Positions 56,579 through 64,000 of a stretch of DNA of 64,000 nucleotides are shown here, piece by piece (within the stretch, counting starts at the first letter, position 1; the number at the start of each line of letters is the position of its first letter). Origin of the DNA: Polynucleobacter hallstattensis (GTDB lineage Bacteria > Pseudomonadota > Gammaproteobacteria > Burkholderiales > Burkholderiaceae). The stretch is from the NCBI RefSeq assembly GCF_018881835.1, contig NZ_JACVPO010000002.1, forward strand, positions 248,001 to 312,000. The letters run 5' to 3'. The notes beneath the pieces are model-generated. The model ran no database searches. It worked only from the letters and a program-made list of their open reading frames with translations, and was not told where the DNA came from. Made by a program: the position numbers and the translations under genes.

Positions 56579-57001
56579 ATGATTATTCATTGTCCGCATT
56601 GCAATAAAGGAAATCGTGTTCCAGCTGAAAAGCTCAATCAAACGCCTGTCTGCGGAGCCTGTCAACAAGAGCTCCTATCGCTTCCGGTTAACGCCACAGC
56701 AGCTAACTTTAGCGAACTCGTAACTCAATCCGTCATGCCAGTGATAGTGGATTTCTGGGCGCCATGGTGTGGGCCCTGCAAGATGTTTGGACCCATTTTT
56801 CAGGGAAGTGCCATTGCCCATGCAAATCAAGTTTTGTTTGTAAAAGTCAATACCGAGGCAGAGCAACTACTCGGATCTCAATGGAATATCCGATCAATAC
56901 CAACACTCGCAGGATTTAAGGGTGGCAAAGAAGTACACCGTGTTAGTGGTGCTCTGCCGCCAGCAGAACTTGAGCAATTTGTGCAGCAGTTGACTATTTA
57001 G
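56579..57001 (+). CDS. trxC: Thioredoxin 2 (zinc-binding)
   Basis: A 140-residue thioredoxin with the TrxC N-terminal zinc domain: CPHC and CGAC pairs within the first 30 residues. The thioredoxin domain has FWAPWCGPCKMFGP (WCGPC active site) and the cis-proline RSIPTLAGFK. It is often induced by oxidative stress through OxyR, but no OxyR site was identified here. GAGGAA precedes the ATG. Its 3' end overlaps the convergent rlmB by 8 bases. Confidence 0.95.
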   Translation: MIIHCPHCNKGNRVPAEKLNQTPVCGACQQELLSLPVNATAANFSELVTQSVMPVIVDFWAPWCGPCKMFGPIFQGSAIAHANQVLFVKVNTEAEQLLGSQWNIRSIPTLAGFKGGKEVHRVSGALPPAELEQFVQQLTI

Positions 57002-57749
57002 GCTCTTTGGATAATCGCTGCCTTAGTGCCTCATACAAACAAACGCCACTTGCAACGGATACGTTTAGACTTTCTACAACACCCTTCATCGGAATACGCA
57101 CCAACTCATCACAAGTCTCGCGGGTTAAACGGCGCATACCCTCACCCTCTGCACCCATAACGATTCCAATGGGGCCAGTCAGATCTAAATCGTAAATCGA
57201 TTTTTCAGCTTCATCGTCAGTACCGATTAGCCAAACACCGGCTTCTTGCATTTCTTTCATGCTTCGAACTAAATTGGTAACAGTAATGACAGGCATTACT
57301 TCAGAAGCACCACTCGACACTTTGCTCACAGTAGCATTAATTGAGGCTGAGCGATCCTTAGGAATCACTACCGCATCCACACCAGCACCATCGGCCACGC
57401 GCAAGCATGCACCAAAGTTATGAGGGTCGGTCACACCATCCAAAACCAAGAACATCACCTTATTTTGATTACTTTGTGCATCCTCCACTACCTCAGTAAT
57501 GGTCCTAGCAATAGTCATCTTCTCCGCCAAAGCCACCACACCTTGATGGCGATCATGCCCTGCCAGCTTGTGAAGACGCTCGGCATCAGCAGCATGCAAT
57601 CTCTCGCCTAAAATTTCTTCAGCTTGCTTTAGGAAATCACCCATACGACGATCACGCCGACTAGGGTCAAAATAAACTGACTTCAGACTTGCTGCATCTA
57701 CTCGCAAACGCGCTTGTACTGCATGAAAACCAACTAATATTTGCTTCAT
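56994..57749 (-). CDS. rlmB: 23S rRNA (guanosine-2'-O-)-methyltransferase RlmB
   Basis: A 251-residue SpoU-family enzyme that methylates G2251 in the peptidyl-transferase loop. The N-terminal substrate-binding domain (GFHAVQARLRVDAASL) is followed by the knotted SPOUT domain: LVLDGVTDPHNFGACLRVADGAGVDAVVI, IGIVMGAEGEGMRRLTRETCD and MKGVVESLNVSVASGVCLYEALRQR. It lies downstream of rnr on the same strand, the usual rnr-rlmB order. Confidence 0.95.
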   Translation of the reverse strand: MKQILVGFHAVQARLRVDAASLKSVYFDPSRRDRRMGDFLKQAEEILGERLHAADAERLHKLAGHDRHQGVVALAEKMTIARTITEVVEDAQSNQNKVMFLVLDGVTDPHNFGACLRVADGAGVDAVVIPKDRSASINATVSKVSSGASEVMPVITVTNLVRSMKEMQEAGVWLIGTDDEAEKSIYDLDLTGPIGIVMGAEGEGMRRLTRETCDELVRIPMKGVVESLNVSVASGVCLYEALRQRLSKEPK

Positions 57750-57778
57750 CTTTACTTATCTCGATCTGATGTTGATAC

Positions 57779-60181
57779 TTATTTGCGACGTGCTTTAGTG
57801 CTGCGAACAGGTGGTTTGCTACCAGCAGGCTTACCGGCAGGTCTTGTGGGCTTCCCAGACTTCGCAACTTTACTTGCGGTCCGCCCAGCTTGATTCTTGG
57901 ATTGATTTGCACCTAGGTTACCAGCAGATTTAGCGGCATTCACATTCACGCCAGAATGCTTCTGCGGTTCTTTGCTGCCAGGACGACCTTTTTTGGGGGA
58001 AGCTTTTTTATTGGGTCTACCGGTATCGCTGGCCAATATGATTTGACGACGATTGGTAGTGCCACCAGGCTCTAAACCAACCGATTTCACCAGACTAAAT
58101 TCAATCTTACGCGCATCTAGATCCACTCGACTGACTAAAACATGTACCCGATCACCTAAGCGATAACGAATACCAGTTCTCTCGCCACGTAATTCTTGAC
58201 GGGCTTCGTCATACTGAAAATAATCACCACCTAATTCAGTTACATGGATCATACCCTCAACAAAGAGGTTTTCCAATTGTATGAATAAACCAAATGTAGC
58301 TACGCCAGTAACCGTGCCAGCATATTCTTGTCCCAAATGATCGCGCATGTAATAACACTTGAGCCAAGCTTCTACATCACGAGATGCCTCATCTGCGCGG
58401 CGCTCATTAGATGAGCAATGCACGCCAAGTTGGCCCCAAATAGGCATTGCTGCATTAGCGCCCTTGGGTAATTTAGGTAAACGTGTGCCATTAGCTGCAG
58501 CCTCTTTTGCGTCGCTATGGGACTTCTTGGCATTCACGGCATTTTCGCGACCCTTACCTTTGCGTGGCAAAGTGAGATTCAGTGGAACCGTTGGTGGCAA
58601 TACTGGTGTGTAAGGTTTCTTAGTGAGAATTGCTTTGATGACGCGATGAGTCAAGAGATCAGGATAACGACGAATCGGGCTTGTAAAATGTGAATATGCA
58701 GGATAAGCAAGACCGAAGTGACCTTCATTGTCAGGCTGGTACATTGCCTGCTGCATAGAGCGCAAAACAACCGACTGAAGCATATTTGCATCGGGACGCT
58801 CTTTGATCTCGCGCATGAGCTTGGCATAGTCTCTTGGTTTTGGCTTTTCACCGCCGCCCAATGACAAGCTAGAGGTACGCAAGACTTGACGCAAAGTCAT
58901 GAGCTTCTCTTCTGAAGGTTCACCATGAACGCGGTAGAGACTGAGATGCTTATTTTTATCAATGAAATCTGCTGCGCAGACGTTTGCTGTCAACATGCAC
59001 TCTTCAATCAAGCGATGTGCATCGTTGCGCAGACGAGGTTCAATACGCAAAATCTTGCCCAACTCATTACTAATAATTTGGGTTTCGGTTGTCTCAAACT
59101 CGATAGCGCCACGTTTTTGACGTGCATCGAGCAAAATTTTGTATAGGGAATAGAGATTCGTCAGTAGAGGTCTGAACTGGGCAAAGCGTGTCGCTTCAGG
59201 ACCTTTGCTATTAGAAAGAATCTCCCAAACTGTATCGTATGTAAAGCGTTGCGCGGAATGCATCACTGCTGGATAGAACTGGTAAGCCAGCACTACTCCG
59301 CTTTGATCTACTACCGAATCACACACCATACATAAACGATCAACATCAGGATTCAACGAACAAAGACCATTAGAGATCTTTTCCGGCAGCATGGGTATTA
59401 CCCGTCTTGGGAAATACACTGAGGTTGCACGCAGAAGTCCTTCGTCATCCAAAGGGTGTCCCGGCTTCACATAATGAGATACGTCAGCGATCGCAACGAT
59501 TAGTCGCCAAGCCTTGCTCTTGCCGTACATCACTGGCTCGCAATACACCGCATCATCAAAGTCGCGAGCATCAGCACCGTCAATGGTAACTAAAGGAACG
59601 TCGCGCAAATCCACACGACCTTCCAGATCGGATTGCTGTACGGTATCGGGTAAGGCATCTGCTTCTTTTTTTGCAGCCACCGAAAATTCGTGGGGCACAC
59701 CATATTTACGGACAGCGATTTCAATTTCCATACCAGGATCATCGATTTCACCCAACACCTCGACAACACGACCAATGGCTTGACGGTAGCTATCTGGATA
59801 GTCAATGATCTCGACACTGACCACCTGACCTAATTTAGCGTTACCTTGGCCTTTTGGTGGAATCAAAATATCGTGACCAATACGCTTGTCTTCTGGCGCA
59901 ACAATCAAAACACCATTCTCATTTAAGAGACGCCCAATGACTACTTTATTGGCGTGCAAAATGACATCGACAATCTGACCTTCTGGGCGACCGCGCCGAT
60001 CCGTTCCTAATACTCGGACATTGACCCTATCTGCATGCATAACACGGGACATTTCTCTTTCAGAAAGAAAAATATCTTCACCACCGTCATCCGGGATAAC
60101 AAATCCAAATCCATCTCGGTGACCTTGGACTGTACCTAAACGGTCAGCCTCTCGTGGCACCAAGTTTTTTGCTTTACGCAT
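57779..60181 (-). CDS. rnr: Ribonuclease R without N-terminal winged-helix domain
   Basis: An 800-residue RNB-family 3'-5' exoribonuclease. It starts at the cold-shock domain (GTVQGHRDGFGFV at residue 18). The catalytic RNB domain has DGADARDFDDAVYCE and HFTSPIRRYPDLLTHR, then an S1 domain (EYAGTVTGVATFGLFIQLENL). A Lys/Ala/Gly-rich tail spans about residues 710-800. The helix-turn-helix of E. coli RNase R (about 75 residues) is missing: AAGGAA lies 5 bases before the ATG and an in-frame stop occurs about 20 codons upstream. A basic insertion of about 50 residues, near residues 530-580, splits the RNB C-terminal part. Confidence 0.94.
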   Translation of the reverse strand: MRKAKNLVPREADRLGTVQGHRDGFGFVIPDDGGEDIFLSEREMSRVMHADRVNVRVLGTDRRGRPEGQIVDVILHANKVVIGRLLNENGVLIVAPEDKRIGHDILIPPKGQGNAKLGQVVSVEIIDYPDSYRQAIGRVVEVLGEIDDPGMEIEIAVRKYGVPHEFSVAAKKEADALPDTVQQSDLEGRVDLRDVPLVTIDGADARDFDDAVYCEPVMYGKSKAWRLIVAIADVSHYVKPGHPLDDEGLLRATSVYFPRRVIPMLPEKISNGLCSLNPDVDRLCMVCDSVVDQSGVVLAYQFYPAVMHSAQRFTYDTVWEILSNSKGPEATRFAQFRPLLTNLYSLYKILLDARQKRGAIEFETTETQIISNELGKILRIEPRLRNDAHRLIEECMLTANVCAADFIDKNKHLSLYRVHGEPSEEKLMTLRQVLRTSSLSLGGGEKPKPRDYAKLMREIKERPDANMLQSVVLRSMQQAMYQPDNEGHFGLAYPAYSHFTSPIRRYPDLLTHRVIKAILTKKPYTPVLPPTVPLNLTLPRKGKGRENAVNAKKSHSDAKEAAANGTRLPKLPKGANAAMPIWGQLGVHCSSNERRADEASRDVEAWLKCYYMRDHLGQEYAGTVTGVATFGLFIQLENLFVEGMIHVTELGGDYFQYDEARQELRGERTGIRYRLGDRVHVLVSRVDLDARKIEFSLVKSVGLEPGGTTNRRQIILASDTGRPNKKASPKKGRPGSKEPQKHSGVNVNAAKSAGNLGANQSKNQAGRTASKVAKSGKPTRPAGKPAGSKPPVRSTKARRK

Positions 60182-60303
60182 TTAATTCCTTCGGCAATAC
60201 ATGCCTTATATTTCAATGAAAATTCTGAATTAGCCTACTGTATCAAACCATCAAGTCTGAAGGGTGAAAGGCCAGAAGGCACAAACCTTTATAATAACGG
60301 CAT

Positions 60304-60390
60304 GCCCAGGTGGCGAAATTGGTAGACGCACCAGCTTCAGGTGCTGGCGATCGTAAGGTTGTGGGGGTTCGAGTCCCTTCCTGGGCACCA
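60304..60390 (+). tRNA. tRNA-Leu (anticodon CAG)
   Basis: A class II cloverleaf of 87 nt. Acceptor stem GCCCAGG pairs with CCTGGGC, followed by A and an encoded CCA. The D-loop contains GGTAGACGC, the anticodon stem CCAGC/GCTGG closes loop TTCAGGT (CAG at 34-36), a long variable arm follows, and the T-arm has GGTTCGAGTCC. A TATAAT at 60290-60295 is the probable -10, which leaves only a few bases of leader. No integrase or duplicated 3' end was found next to it. Confidence 0.97.
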
Positions 60391-60480
60391 AACATGGCTT
60401 AACAGCACTCTGCACCTCAAAATACGAGGCCAACATAGAGGAAAACTGGCCGTTTCTACATAAAAACACATAAAGTCTAT

Positions 60481-60515
60481 ATGGGGGCGTCTTTCTTAAA
60501 TACAAGCCCCATTTT
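60481..60515 (+). terminator. Possible weak terminator after tRNA-Leu
   Basis: ATGGGG (60481-60486) pairs with CCCCAT (60507-60512), followed by TTTT. The loop is long (20 bases) and the T-run short, so assignment is tentative. The remaining sequence between tRNA and tautomerase gene shows nothing else. Confidence 0.35.
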
Positions 60516-60551
60516 GGTTTCCACATTCAGGCATTCATTAATACGTAAACA

Positions 60552-60734
60552 TTAATCGCTCCATAACTTGCCTGCAGTCGCCCAATCTGATTTCTTAACG
60601 TCTTGATAAATAACATCCACTGATTCAGCGCTGCATCCCATAATTTTGACAGCTGCTTCCGTGATTGCCTTGGCGTACTCGCGCTTGACCTCATCGCTGC
60701 GACCCTCAAATAATTGAACTTGAATTAATGGCAT
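60552..60734 (-). CDS. 4-oxalocrotonate tautomerase family protein
   Basis: A 60-residue tautomerase with the catalytic Pro right after the initiator Met (MPLIQVQLFEGRS). The rest follows the family: EVKREYAKAITEAAVKIMGC and VDVIYQDVKKSDWATAGKL. Family members interconvert enol and keto forms of dicarboxylates in meta-cleavage pathways, and many have other substrates. It is the last gene of a four-gene minus-strand operon, 9 bases after the aldolase-type gene. Confidence 0.92.
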   Translation of the reverse strand: MPLIQVQLFEGRSDEVKREYAKAITEAAVKIMGCSAESVDVIYQDVKKSDWATAGKLWSD

Positions 60735-60743
60735 AAATATCTC

Positions 60744-61454
60744 CTAATCACTATTTTTTAATAAACTTAAATAAGCAGGCCACTCAATCTGACCTTCCTC
60801 TTCACCATCACTGCATAATTGCTCATAAGTCATTCTGCAAATTGCCGGATCGGGAACAATCAATCCTTCTGCCTCACCTGCCAAAAGTTGAATTTTGCAG
60901 GCCTTATCTAATACGTCCATCAAATAAAATGCCTGCTGAATACTGACTCCACAGATGATGCTGCCGTGATTTTCTAACAATAAAGCCTTCTTATCTCCAA
61001 GAGCTGATATGAGTCCTACCTGCTCAGAGGCTGATAAGGCCAGCCCTTGATAGCGATGCCTTTCAATGTCGCCATAAAAGCGTAAGGCATGCTGCGATAG
61101 TGGCAATAATCCTTGCTTTTGTGTAGACACAGCAATGACTGCATCAACGTGCAAATGCAGTACACATGCAGCATCTGGTCTAGCCGCATGTACCGCTCCA
61201 TGAATGGCAAAACCAGATTTGTTCACTGGCCCTATACCTGAGATGATTTCTCCTTGAAGATTCACCTTGACTAAATTTTCTGGTAACACTTCGTCAAAGC
61301 GCAAACCAAATTGATTGATTAGATAAGCGCCCTCTTCGTTTGGAATAGAAGCAGTAATGTGGGTATAAATACCATCATCCCACCCCTTCATTGCAGCGAG
61401 ACGATATGCTGCAGCTAAATTGATTCGAACTTCTTCCTCAGTTTGATTCGTCAT
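60744..61454 (-). CDS. Class II aldolase/adducin domain protein
   Basis: A 236-residue zinc aldolase-fold protein. Typical segments are NLAAAYRLAAMKGWDDGIYTHITASIP, INQFGLRFDEVLPENLVKV, IHGAVHAARPDAACVLHLHVDAVIAVS (metal-binding HxH) and LLENHGSIICGVSIQQAFYLMD. Homologues cleave sugar phosphates or act on aromatic acids; the substrate here is unknown. With the tautomerase and dienelactone hydrolase it may belong to a small catabolic route. Confidence 0.88.
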   Translation of the reverse strand: MTNQTEEEVRINLAAAYRLAAMKGWDDGIYTHITASIPNEEGAYLINQFGLRFDEVLPENLVKVNLQGEIISGIGPVNKSGFAIHGAVHAARPDAACVLHLHVDAVIAVSTQKQGLLPLSQHALRFYGDIERHRYQGLALSASEQVGLISALGDKKALLLENHGSIICGVSIQQAFYLMDVLDKACKIQLLAGEAEGLIVPDPAICRMTYEQLCSDGEEEGQIEWPAYLSLLKNSD

Positions 61455-61463
61455 ATCGTAGAA

Positions 61464-61961
61464 CTAGAGTCCCATAGAGCGATGCAAGATCTTGGGTTTC
61501 ATTTCATCCCAAAGACCTTCAAACTCTTCAGCCCTATCATCTGATAGAGCCATGGGCTCAAAGAGCCCGCTAAAGAAGATTGTCTTTTTGGGAGCCAGAA
61601 TCTTTTCAAACTCAGTTAATCCAACCGGCTTATCGTCAACATCCCGCGTTAATTGGGCGGAGCACACAATTGCTTGTACGTCGTCCTGATCAATTACTGC
61701 AAACTCAATGAGTTGTTGAGACTTCTCTAGGACCACTAAAGTTCCACGCGCATAACAAACCGCCTCATGCTCTTGCACGATATAAGCCAAAAATTGATTT
61801 TCTTCTTCCGTATTCATACGCAAGTCATCAATAAAAAAGAGGTATTGACTCCCTTCACCATTGACCAAGGTAAAGACCTTAGGTATCACACCATGCCCTA
61901 AAGCAAGATTACGGTAGTAAGAAGAAAGTTCAACGGCGAGGTTTTCGGCAAAAAGATGCAT
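61464..61961 (-). CDS. Hypothetical protein, unknown family
   Basis: A 165-residue soluble protein that I do not recognise. There is no signal peptide or membrane helix. It is acidic, mixed alpha/beta in appearance, with FTLVNGEGSQYLFFIDDLRM, LIEFAVIDQDDVQAIVCSAQL and a C-terminal EEFEGLWDEMKP. It lies 24 bp from the dienelactone hydrolase gene and 9 bp from the aldolase gene, so it is probably a member of that operon. Confidence 0.75.
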   Translation of the reverse strand: MHLFAENLAVELSSYYRNLALGHGVIPKVFTLVNGEGSQYLFFIDDLRMNTEEENQFLAYIVQEHEAVCYARGTLVVLEKSQQLIEFAVIDQDDVQAIVCSAQLTRDVDDKPVGLTEFEKILAPKKTIFFSGLFEPMALSDDRAEEFEGLWDEMKPKILHRSMGL

Positions 61962-61985
61962 AGGATAGATCTAGAAGTAAATTAC

Positions 61986-62672
61986 TTATGGAGTTAGCTG
62001 AGTTTTTAAAAAAGTCAACGTGCGATCCCAAGCTAAATCTGCAGCTATAGCGTTGTATTGCAATGGTGGCAGACCTCTAGCGTCTGACTTTGGATTAGCA
62101 AAAGCATGCTTAGCGTCATAGCGTTGGAAATCATACTTAACTCCAGCTGCTTTCAGCTTTTCTTCCAGTTGATCTACGCCAGCGATAGAGAAAAAATCAT
62201 CATGCAGCGCCCAGTGCGCCAACATCGGTTTTTTGATAGCCGTTGCATCAACATACTCTAGTGGAGGGTAACCATACCAAACCACTGTTCCATCACATTC
62301 CGGAACAAGTCCAGCAGACAATACTGTGAGCGCCCCGCCCATACAAAAACCGGTTATAGCAACTTTAGTGCTACCTGTTGACTTGAGATACTGAACAGCG
62401 CCACGGATATCTTGGCTGGCAGCATCACCAAAATTTAAATCATTCATGAGGTGCTCTGCTTCATTTGCTTCCAAAGCGAGCTTACCTCGGTACAGATCCG
62501 GAACTAAGGCGCGATATCCCGCATTTGCTAAACGGTTAGCAACATTCTTAATCTCATCATCAAGACCCCACCACTCTTGAATCACTACTACGCCAGGAGC
62601 ATTTTTAGGGTTGGTGGGCTCAATTAAATAGGCTTCTACCAAAGTGCCATCTGGTCTCTTAAATGAAATCAT
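61986..62672 (-). CDS. Dienelactone hydrolase family protein
   Basis: A 228-residue alpha/beta hydrolase. The nucleophile motif is GFCMGGAL (Cys, as in true dienelactone hydrolases). The Asp/His partners are likely in HDDFF and YDAKHAFANP, and GVVVIQEWWGLDDEIKNVANRLANAGYRAL is the family N-terminal signature. The ATG at 62672 was preferred over GTG at 62675. No signal peptide, so cytosolic. It heads the four-gene operon; the substrate could be a lactone or ester from aromatic breakdown. Confidence 0.9.
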   Translation of the reverse strand: MISFKRPDGTLVEAYLIEPTNPKNAPGVVVIQEWWGLDDEIKNVANRLANAGYRALVPDLYRGKLALEANEAEHLMNDLNFGDAASQDIRGAVQYLKSTGSTKVAITGFCMGGALTVLSAGLVPECDGTVVWYGYPPLEYVDATAIKKPMLAHWALHDDFFSIAGVDQLEEKLKAAGVKYDFQRYDAKHAFANPKSDARGLPPLQYNAIAADLAWDRTLTFLKTQLTP

Positions 62673-62820
62673 CACAATCTTTCTTTTTCAAATATATTGG
62701 TTTAAGGCGCTTGTTTATCCTTGTGAATATAGCCCGCCTAGCAGAAAGTAAGCAAGCCGCATCATCAAGGTGGGTTTTTATAGGTAGTAGCTGCAATTGC
62801 TAAGAATAAGGTGTATCATT

Positions 62821-62832
62821 AGGGTTAACCCT
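62821..62832. promoter_or_regulatory. 12-bp perfect palindrome before the small gene
   Basis: AGGGTTAACCCT lies just downstream of a -10-like TATCAT (62814-62819) and upstream of the AAGGAG ribosome binding site. It could be an operator or influence the leader's structure. The -35 is weak (CTGCAA at 62791-62796). Confidence 0.35.
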
Positions 62833-62845
62833 TAAGGAGCTCACC

Positions 62846-63001
62846 ATGGCACATTCAAACTCAGTACAGTTTCAACAGGCATCTGCTTTCAGCTTTAAGC
62901 CTTTTTTAGCAATCAAAGACTTTTTCTTAGTGTTGGCAGCTGCTTTTAGCGAGGCTAAAGTGATGGAGCAGAAATCACGTAGAACTAGCGGAAATTGGTA
63001 A
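62846..63001 (+). CDS. Small 51-residue protein of unknown function
   Basis: A short gene with a perfect ribosome binding site (AAGGAG six bases before the ATG) and a strong terminator of its own. The product starts MAHSNSVQFQQASAFSF and has a central hydrophobic stretch (KPFLAIKDFFLVLAAAF). It ends in a basic tail (QKSRRTSGNW). It might be an amphipathic or single-pass membrane peptide. It is not recognised; the length and basic end recall DUF1127 proteins but their arginine motif is missing. This gene occupies most of the 420-base gap between its neighbours. Confidence 0.65.
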   Translation: MAHSNSVQFQQASAFSFKPFLAIKDFFLVLAAAFSEAKVMEQKSRRTSGNW

Positions 63002-63055
63002 TTTATTGCTGATCTAGCTCTGTTTTAGGCCATTTTTGGTCATTTTTTCAGGATT

Positions 63056-63083
63056 AAGCCTCCGTTTTTCTGGAGGCTTTTTT
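63056..63083 (+). terminator. Rho-independent terminator of the small gene
   Basis: AAGCCTCC (63056-63063) pairs perfectly with GGAGGCTT (63072-63079) around an 8-base T-rich loop and is followed by six T overlapping the stem end (63078-63083). Confidence 0.9.
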
Positions 63084-63096
63084 CTGCATAGCGCCC

Positions 63097-63600
63097 CTAG
63101 CGCAAAATGTAATAGCCATAAACACAGCGTGACCCACCCCGAGCAGGGTTGTGCGTATCCTGGATAACACCATCAATTACAGCCGTCAGGTGCTTAGAAA
63201 CCTTCACAATCAATCTTCCTTTAGGTAGCTCACTAGCTAGTAGGTGGACCTGACAACCTGCACCAACCTTCATTGTAGGAATCCAATCAAACCCATGTCT
63301 CACAATGTAGCCATGAAATACATTGCGATGATTGCCGTTACGCGGTGAAGCGCCCTTAGCGTTTAGCCGCCTAGCTAACTTATCGTTTCGTTGATCAGCA
63401 TAAGCTGCATTAGCAGCGCGAAGATCTTCATAGACTTGCAAATAAGGCAATTGGGCGGCAATAGCAATCGCTCGAACTACGCAGTCACCAGCCCCACCTT
63501 TGAAACCTGCAAGCTCCCTCCCTCCATCATTCACTTGAAAGCCCAGTTCTTGACCACGGCCATGAGATGGCCTAGTGAAGAGGTTTAAAAAGCTAAGCAT
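63097..63600 (-). CDS. Hypothetical protein, papain-like Cys/His arrangement
   Basis: A 167-residue protein. GGAGDCVVRAIAIAAQLPY places Cys 40 at a helix start, as in papain-like folds. His 137 in SKHLTAVIDG and Asp 148 in VIQDTHNP could complete a triad, followed by GSRCVYGYYIL. I have the impression that such GDCVxRA ... HLTAVxDGxxxDT proteins are common in phages and plasmids, but cannot name the family. No Shine-Dalgarno precedes the ATG. Its neighbour on the same strand is glcB; a role in metabolism is not evident. Confidence 0.65.
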   Translation of the reverse strand: MLSFLNLFTRPSHGRGQELGFQVNDGGRELAGFKGGAGDCVVRAIAIAAQLPYLQVYEDLRAANAAYADQRNDKLARRLNAKGASPRNGNHRNVFHGYIVRHGFDWIPTMKVGAGCQVHLLASELPKGRLIVKVSKHLTAVIDGVIQDTHNPARGGSRCVYGYYILR

Positions 63601-63691
63601 TGCATAGGTGGGAGTTCAGGTAAGTTGTGGCCAAAAAGAAAAAATGGACTTGCCTGTCGACAAATCCATTCTCAATGCTGCTCACTTCAGA

Positions 63692-64000
63692 TTACTTTGC
63701 TTGCGCCTGCTTGACCTTCAAGCGCCAAGCATGCAGCAAGGGTTCGGTATAACCGTTTGGCTGCTCAAGACCTTTAAAGATCAGATCACTTGCGGCTTGA
63801 AATGCATATGAATCCTTATAGTTTGGCATCATTGGTTTGTATAAGGGATCTCCAGCATTTTGATTATCAACAATAGTGGCCATTCGTTGCATAGCTTCCT
63901 CGACTTCCGCTTTGCTGACATACTTGTGCAGCAACCAGTTGGCAATGTGCTGACTAGAAATACGTAATGTTGCGCGATCTTCCATCAAGCCTACGTTATA
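63692..64000 (-). CDS. glcB: Malate synthase G, C-terminal part (start outside window)
   Basis: The last 102 codons of malate synthase G. The frame is open to the window edge ([20 protein letters not shown] reads straight from base 64000). Other family hallmarks are [29 protein letters not shown] and TEPLLHAWR. The full enzyme is about 720 residues and condenses glyoxylate with acetyl-CoA to malate. A stop follows at 63692, with a 90-base gap to the papain-like gene. Confidence 0.95.
   Translation of the reverse strand, partial: YNVGLMEDRATLRISSQHIANWLLHKYVSKAEVEEAMQRMATIVDNQNAGDPLYKPMMPNYKDSYAFQAASDLIFKGLEQPNGYTEPLLHAWRLKVKQAQAK

Noticed and set aside
57667..57912. 81-codon minus-strand open frame at the rnr/rlmB junction
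   Set aside because: It overlaps the ends of both well-supported genes in another frame and reflects the repetitive basic tail of RNase R.
60251..60526. 91-codon minus-strand open frame
   Set aside because: It runs antisense through the complete tRNA-Leu gene and has no family resemblance.
60304..60550. tRNA-Leu as an integration site of a genomic island
   Set aside because: No integrase, no duplicated tRNA 3' end and ordinary genes follow, so no attachment site can be supported.
62819..62832. TTAGGGT in the small-gene leader as the same operator as before the catabolic operon
   Set aside because: Only seven bases are shared and the arrangements differ (a contiguous palindrome here, spaced repeats there), so chance is likely.
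1..64000. CRISPR arrays, insertion sequences, prophage or conjugative genes
   Set aside because: No regularly spaced repeats, transposase, integrase or structural phage genes were found by reading both strands.

Overview
The window looks like chromosomal DNA of a free-living betaproteobacterium of the order Burkholderiales. A small, AT-leaning, densely packed genome of the Polynucleobacter type fits best. This is inferred from gene order (PDH operon divergent from a FixLJ-like pair, folD and prlC; glnA-ntrB-ntrC), from protein style, and from very short intergenic gaps. No 16S rRNA or other marker is present to confirm it.

Layout. 1-8.2 kb: plus-strand housekeeping run (rarA 3' part, DsbA-like isomerase, cyclophilin, pabB-pabC fusion, Nudix hydrolase, aat, bpt, pyrD, an IclR regulator). 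8.3-10.3 kb: a periplasmic D,D-endopeptidase and an EamA transporter on minus. 10.5-11.0 kb: a phasin with an inverted-repeat operator candidate. 11.1-26.7 kb: a 15.6-kb minus-strand catabolic block. It encodes an AraC-family regulator, a three-subunit molybdenum hydroxylase, an acyl-CoA synthetase, an enoyl-CoA-hydratase-fold enzyme, a full branched-chain-type ABC importer, an orphan Bug solute-binding protein, a UbiD decarboxylase, a UbiX flavin prenyltransferase and a DUF4936-like protein. The enzyme order matches hmfABCDE plus hmfFG of the furan (2-furoate / 2,5-furandicarboxylate) pathway known from Cupriavidus basilensis. My main inference is that this is a furan-acid or related heteroaromatic-acid uptake and degradation island ending in 2-oxoglutarate.

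26.8-39.1 kb: pyruvate dehydrogenase operon aceE-aceF-lpdA (minus), divergent from a PAS histidine kinase, a FixJ-type regulator, folD and prlC (plus). 39.1-45.9 kb: xth, ntrC, ntrB, glnA, cinA-like and EI24 genes (minus). A sigma-54 promoter and two NtrC boxes lie before glnA, and NtrC carries an odd GAFPGA loop. 45.9-52.8 kb: sterol-desaturase-like, polysaccharide deacetylase, YVTN propeller and hrpA (minus). 52.8-57.0 kb: argA, yggX, a probable stand-alone small RNA, rpiA (minus), tal and trxC. 57.0-60.2 kb: rlmB and an RNase R without its N-terminal helix-turn-helix (minus). 60.3 kb: tRNA-Leu(CAG). 60.5-62.7 kb: a four-gene minus operon (dienelactone hydrolase, unknown, class II aldolase, 4-oxalocrotonate tautomerase). 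62.8-63.1 kb: a 51-codon small gene with a strong RBS and its own terminator. 63.1-64 kb: a papain-like unknown and the 3' end of glcB.

How it fits together: the catabolic block would deliver 2-oxoglutarate to the TCA cycle, beside PDH, malate synthase and the nitrogen-control operon that senses the 2-oxoglutarate/glutamine balance. Coordinates and motifs were read directly from the sequence. Functions rest on family recognition by eye, without database searches.
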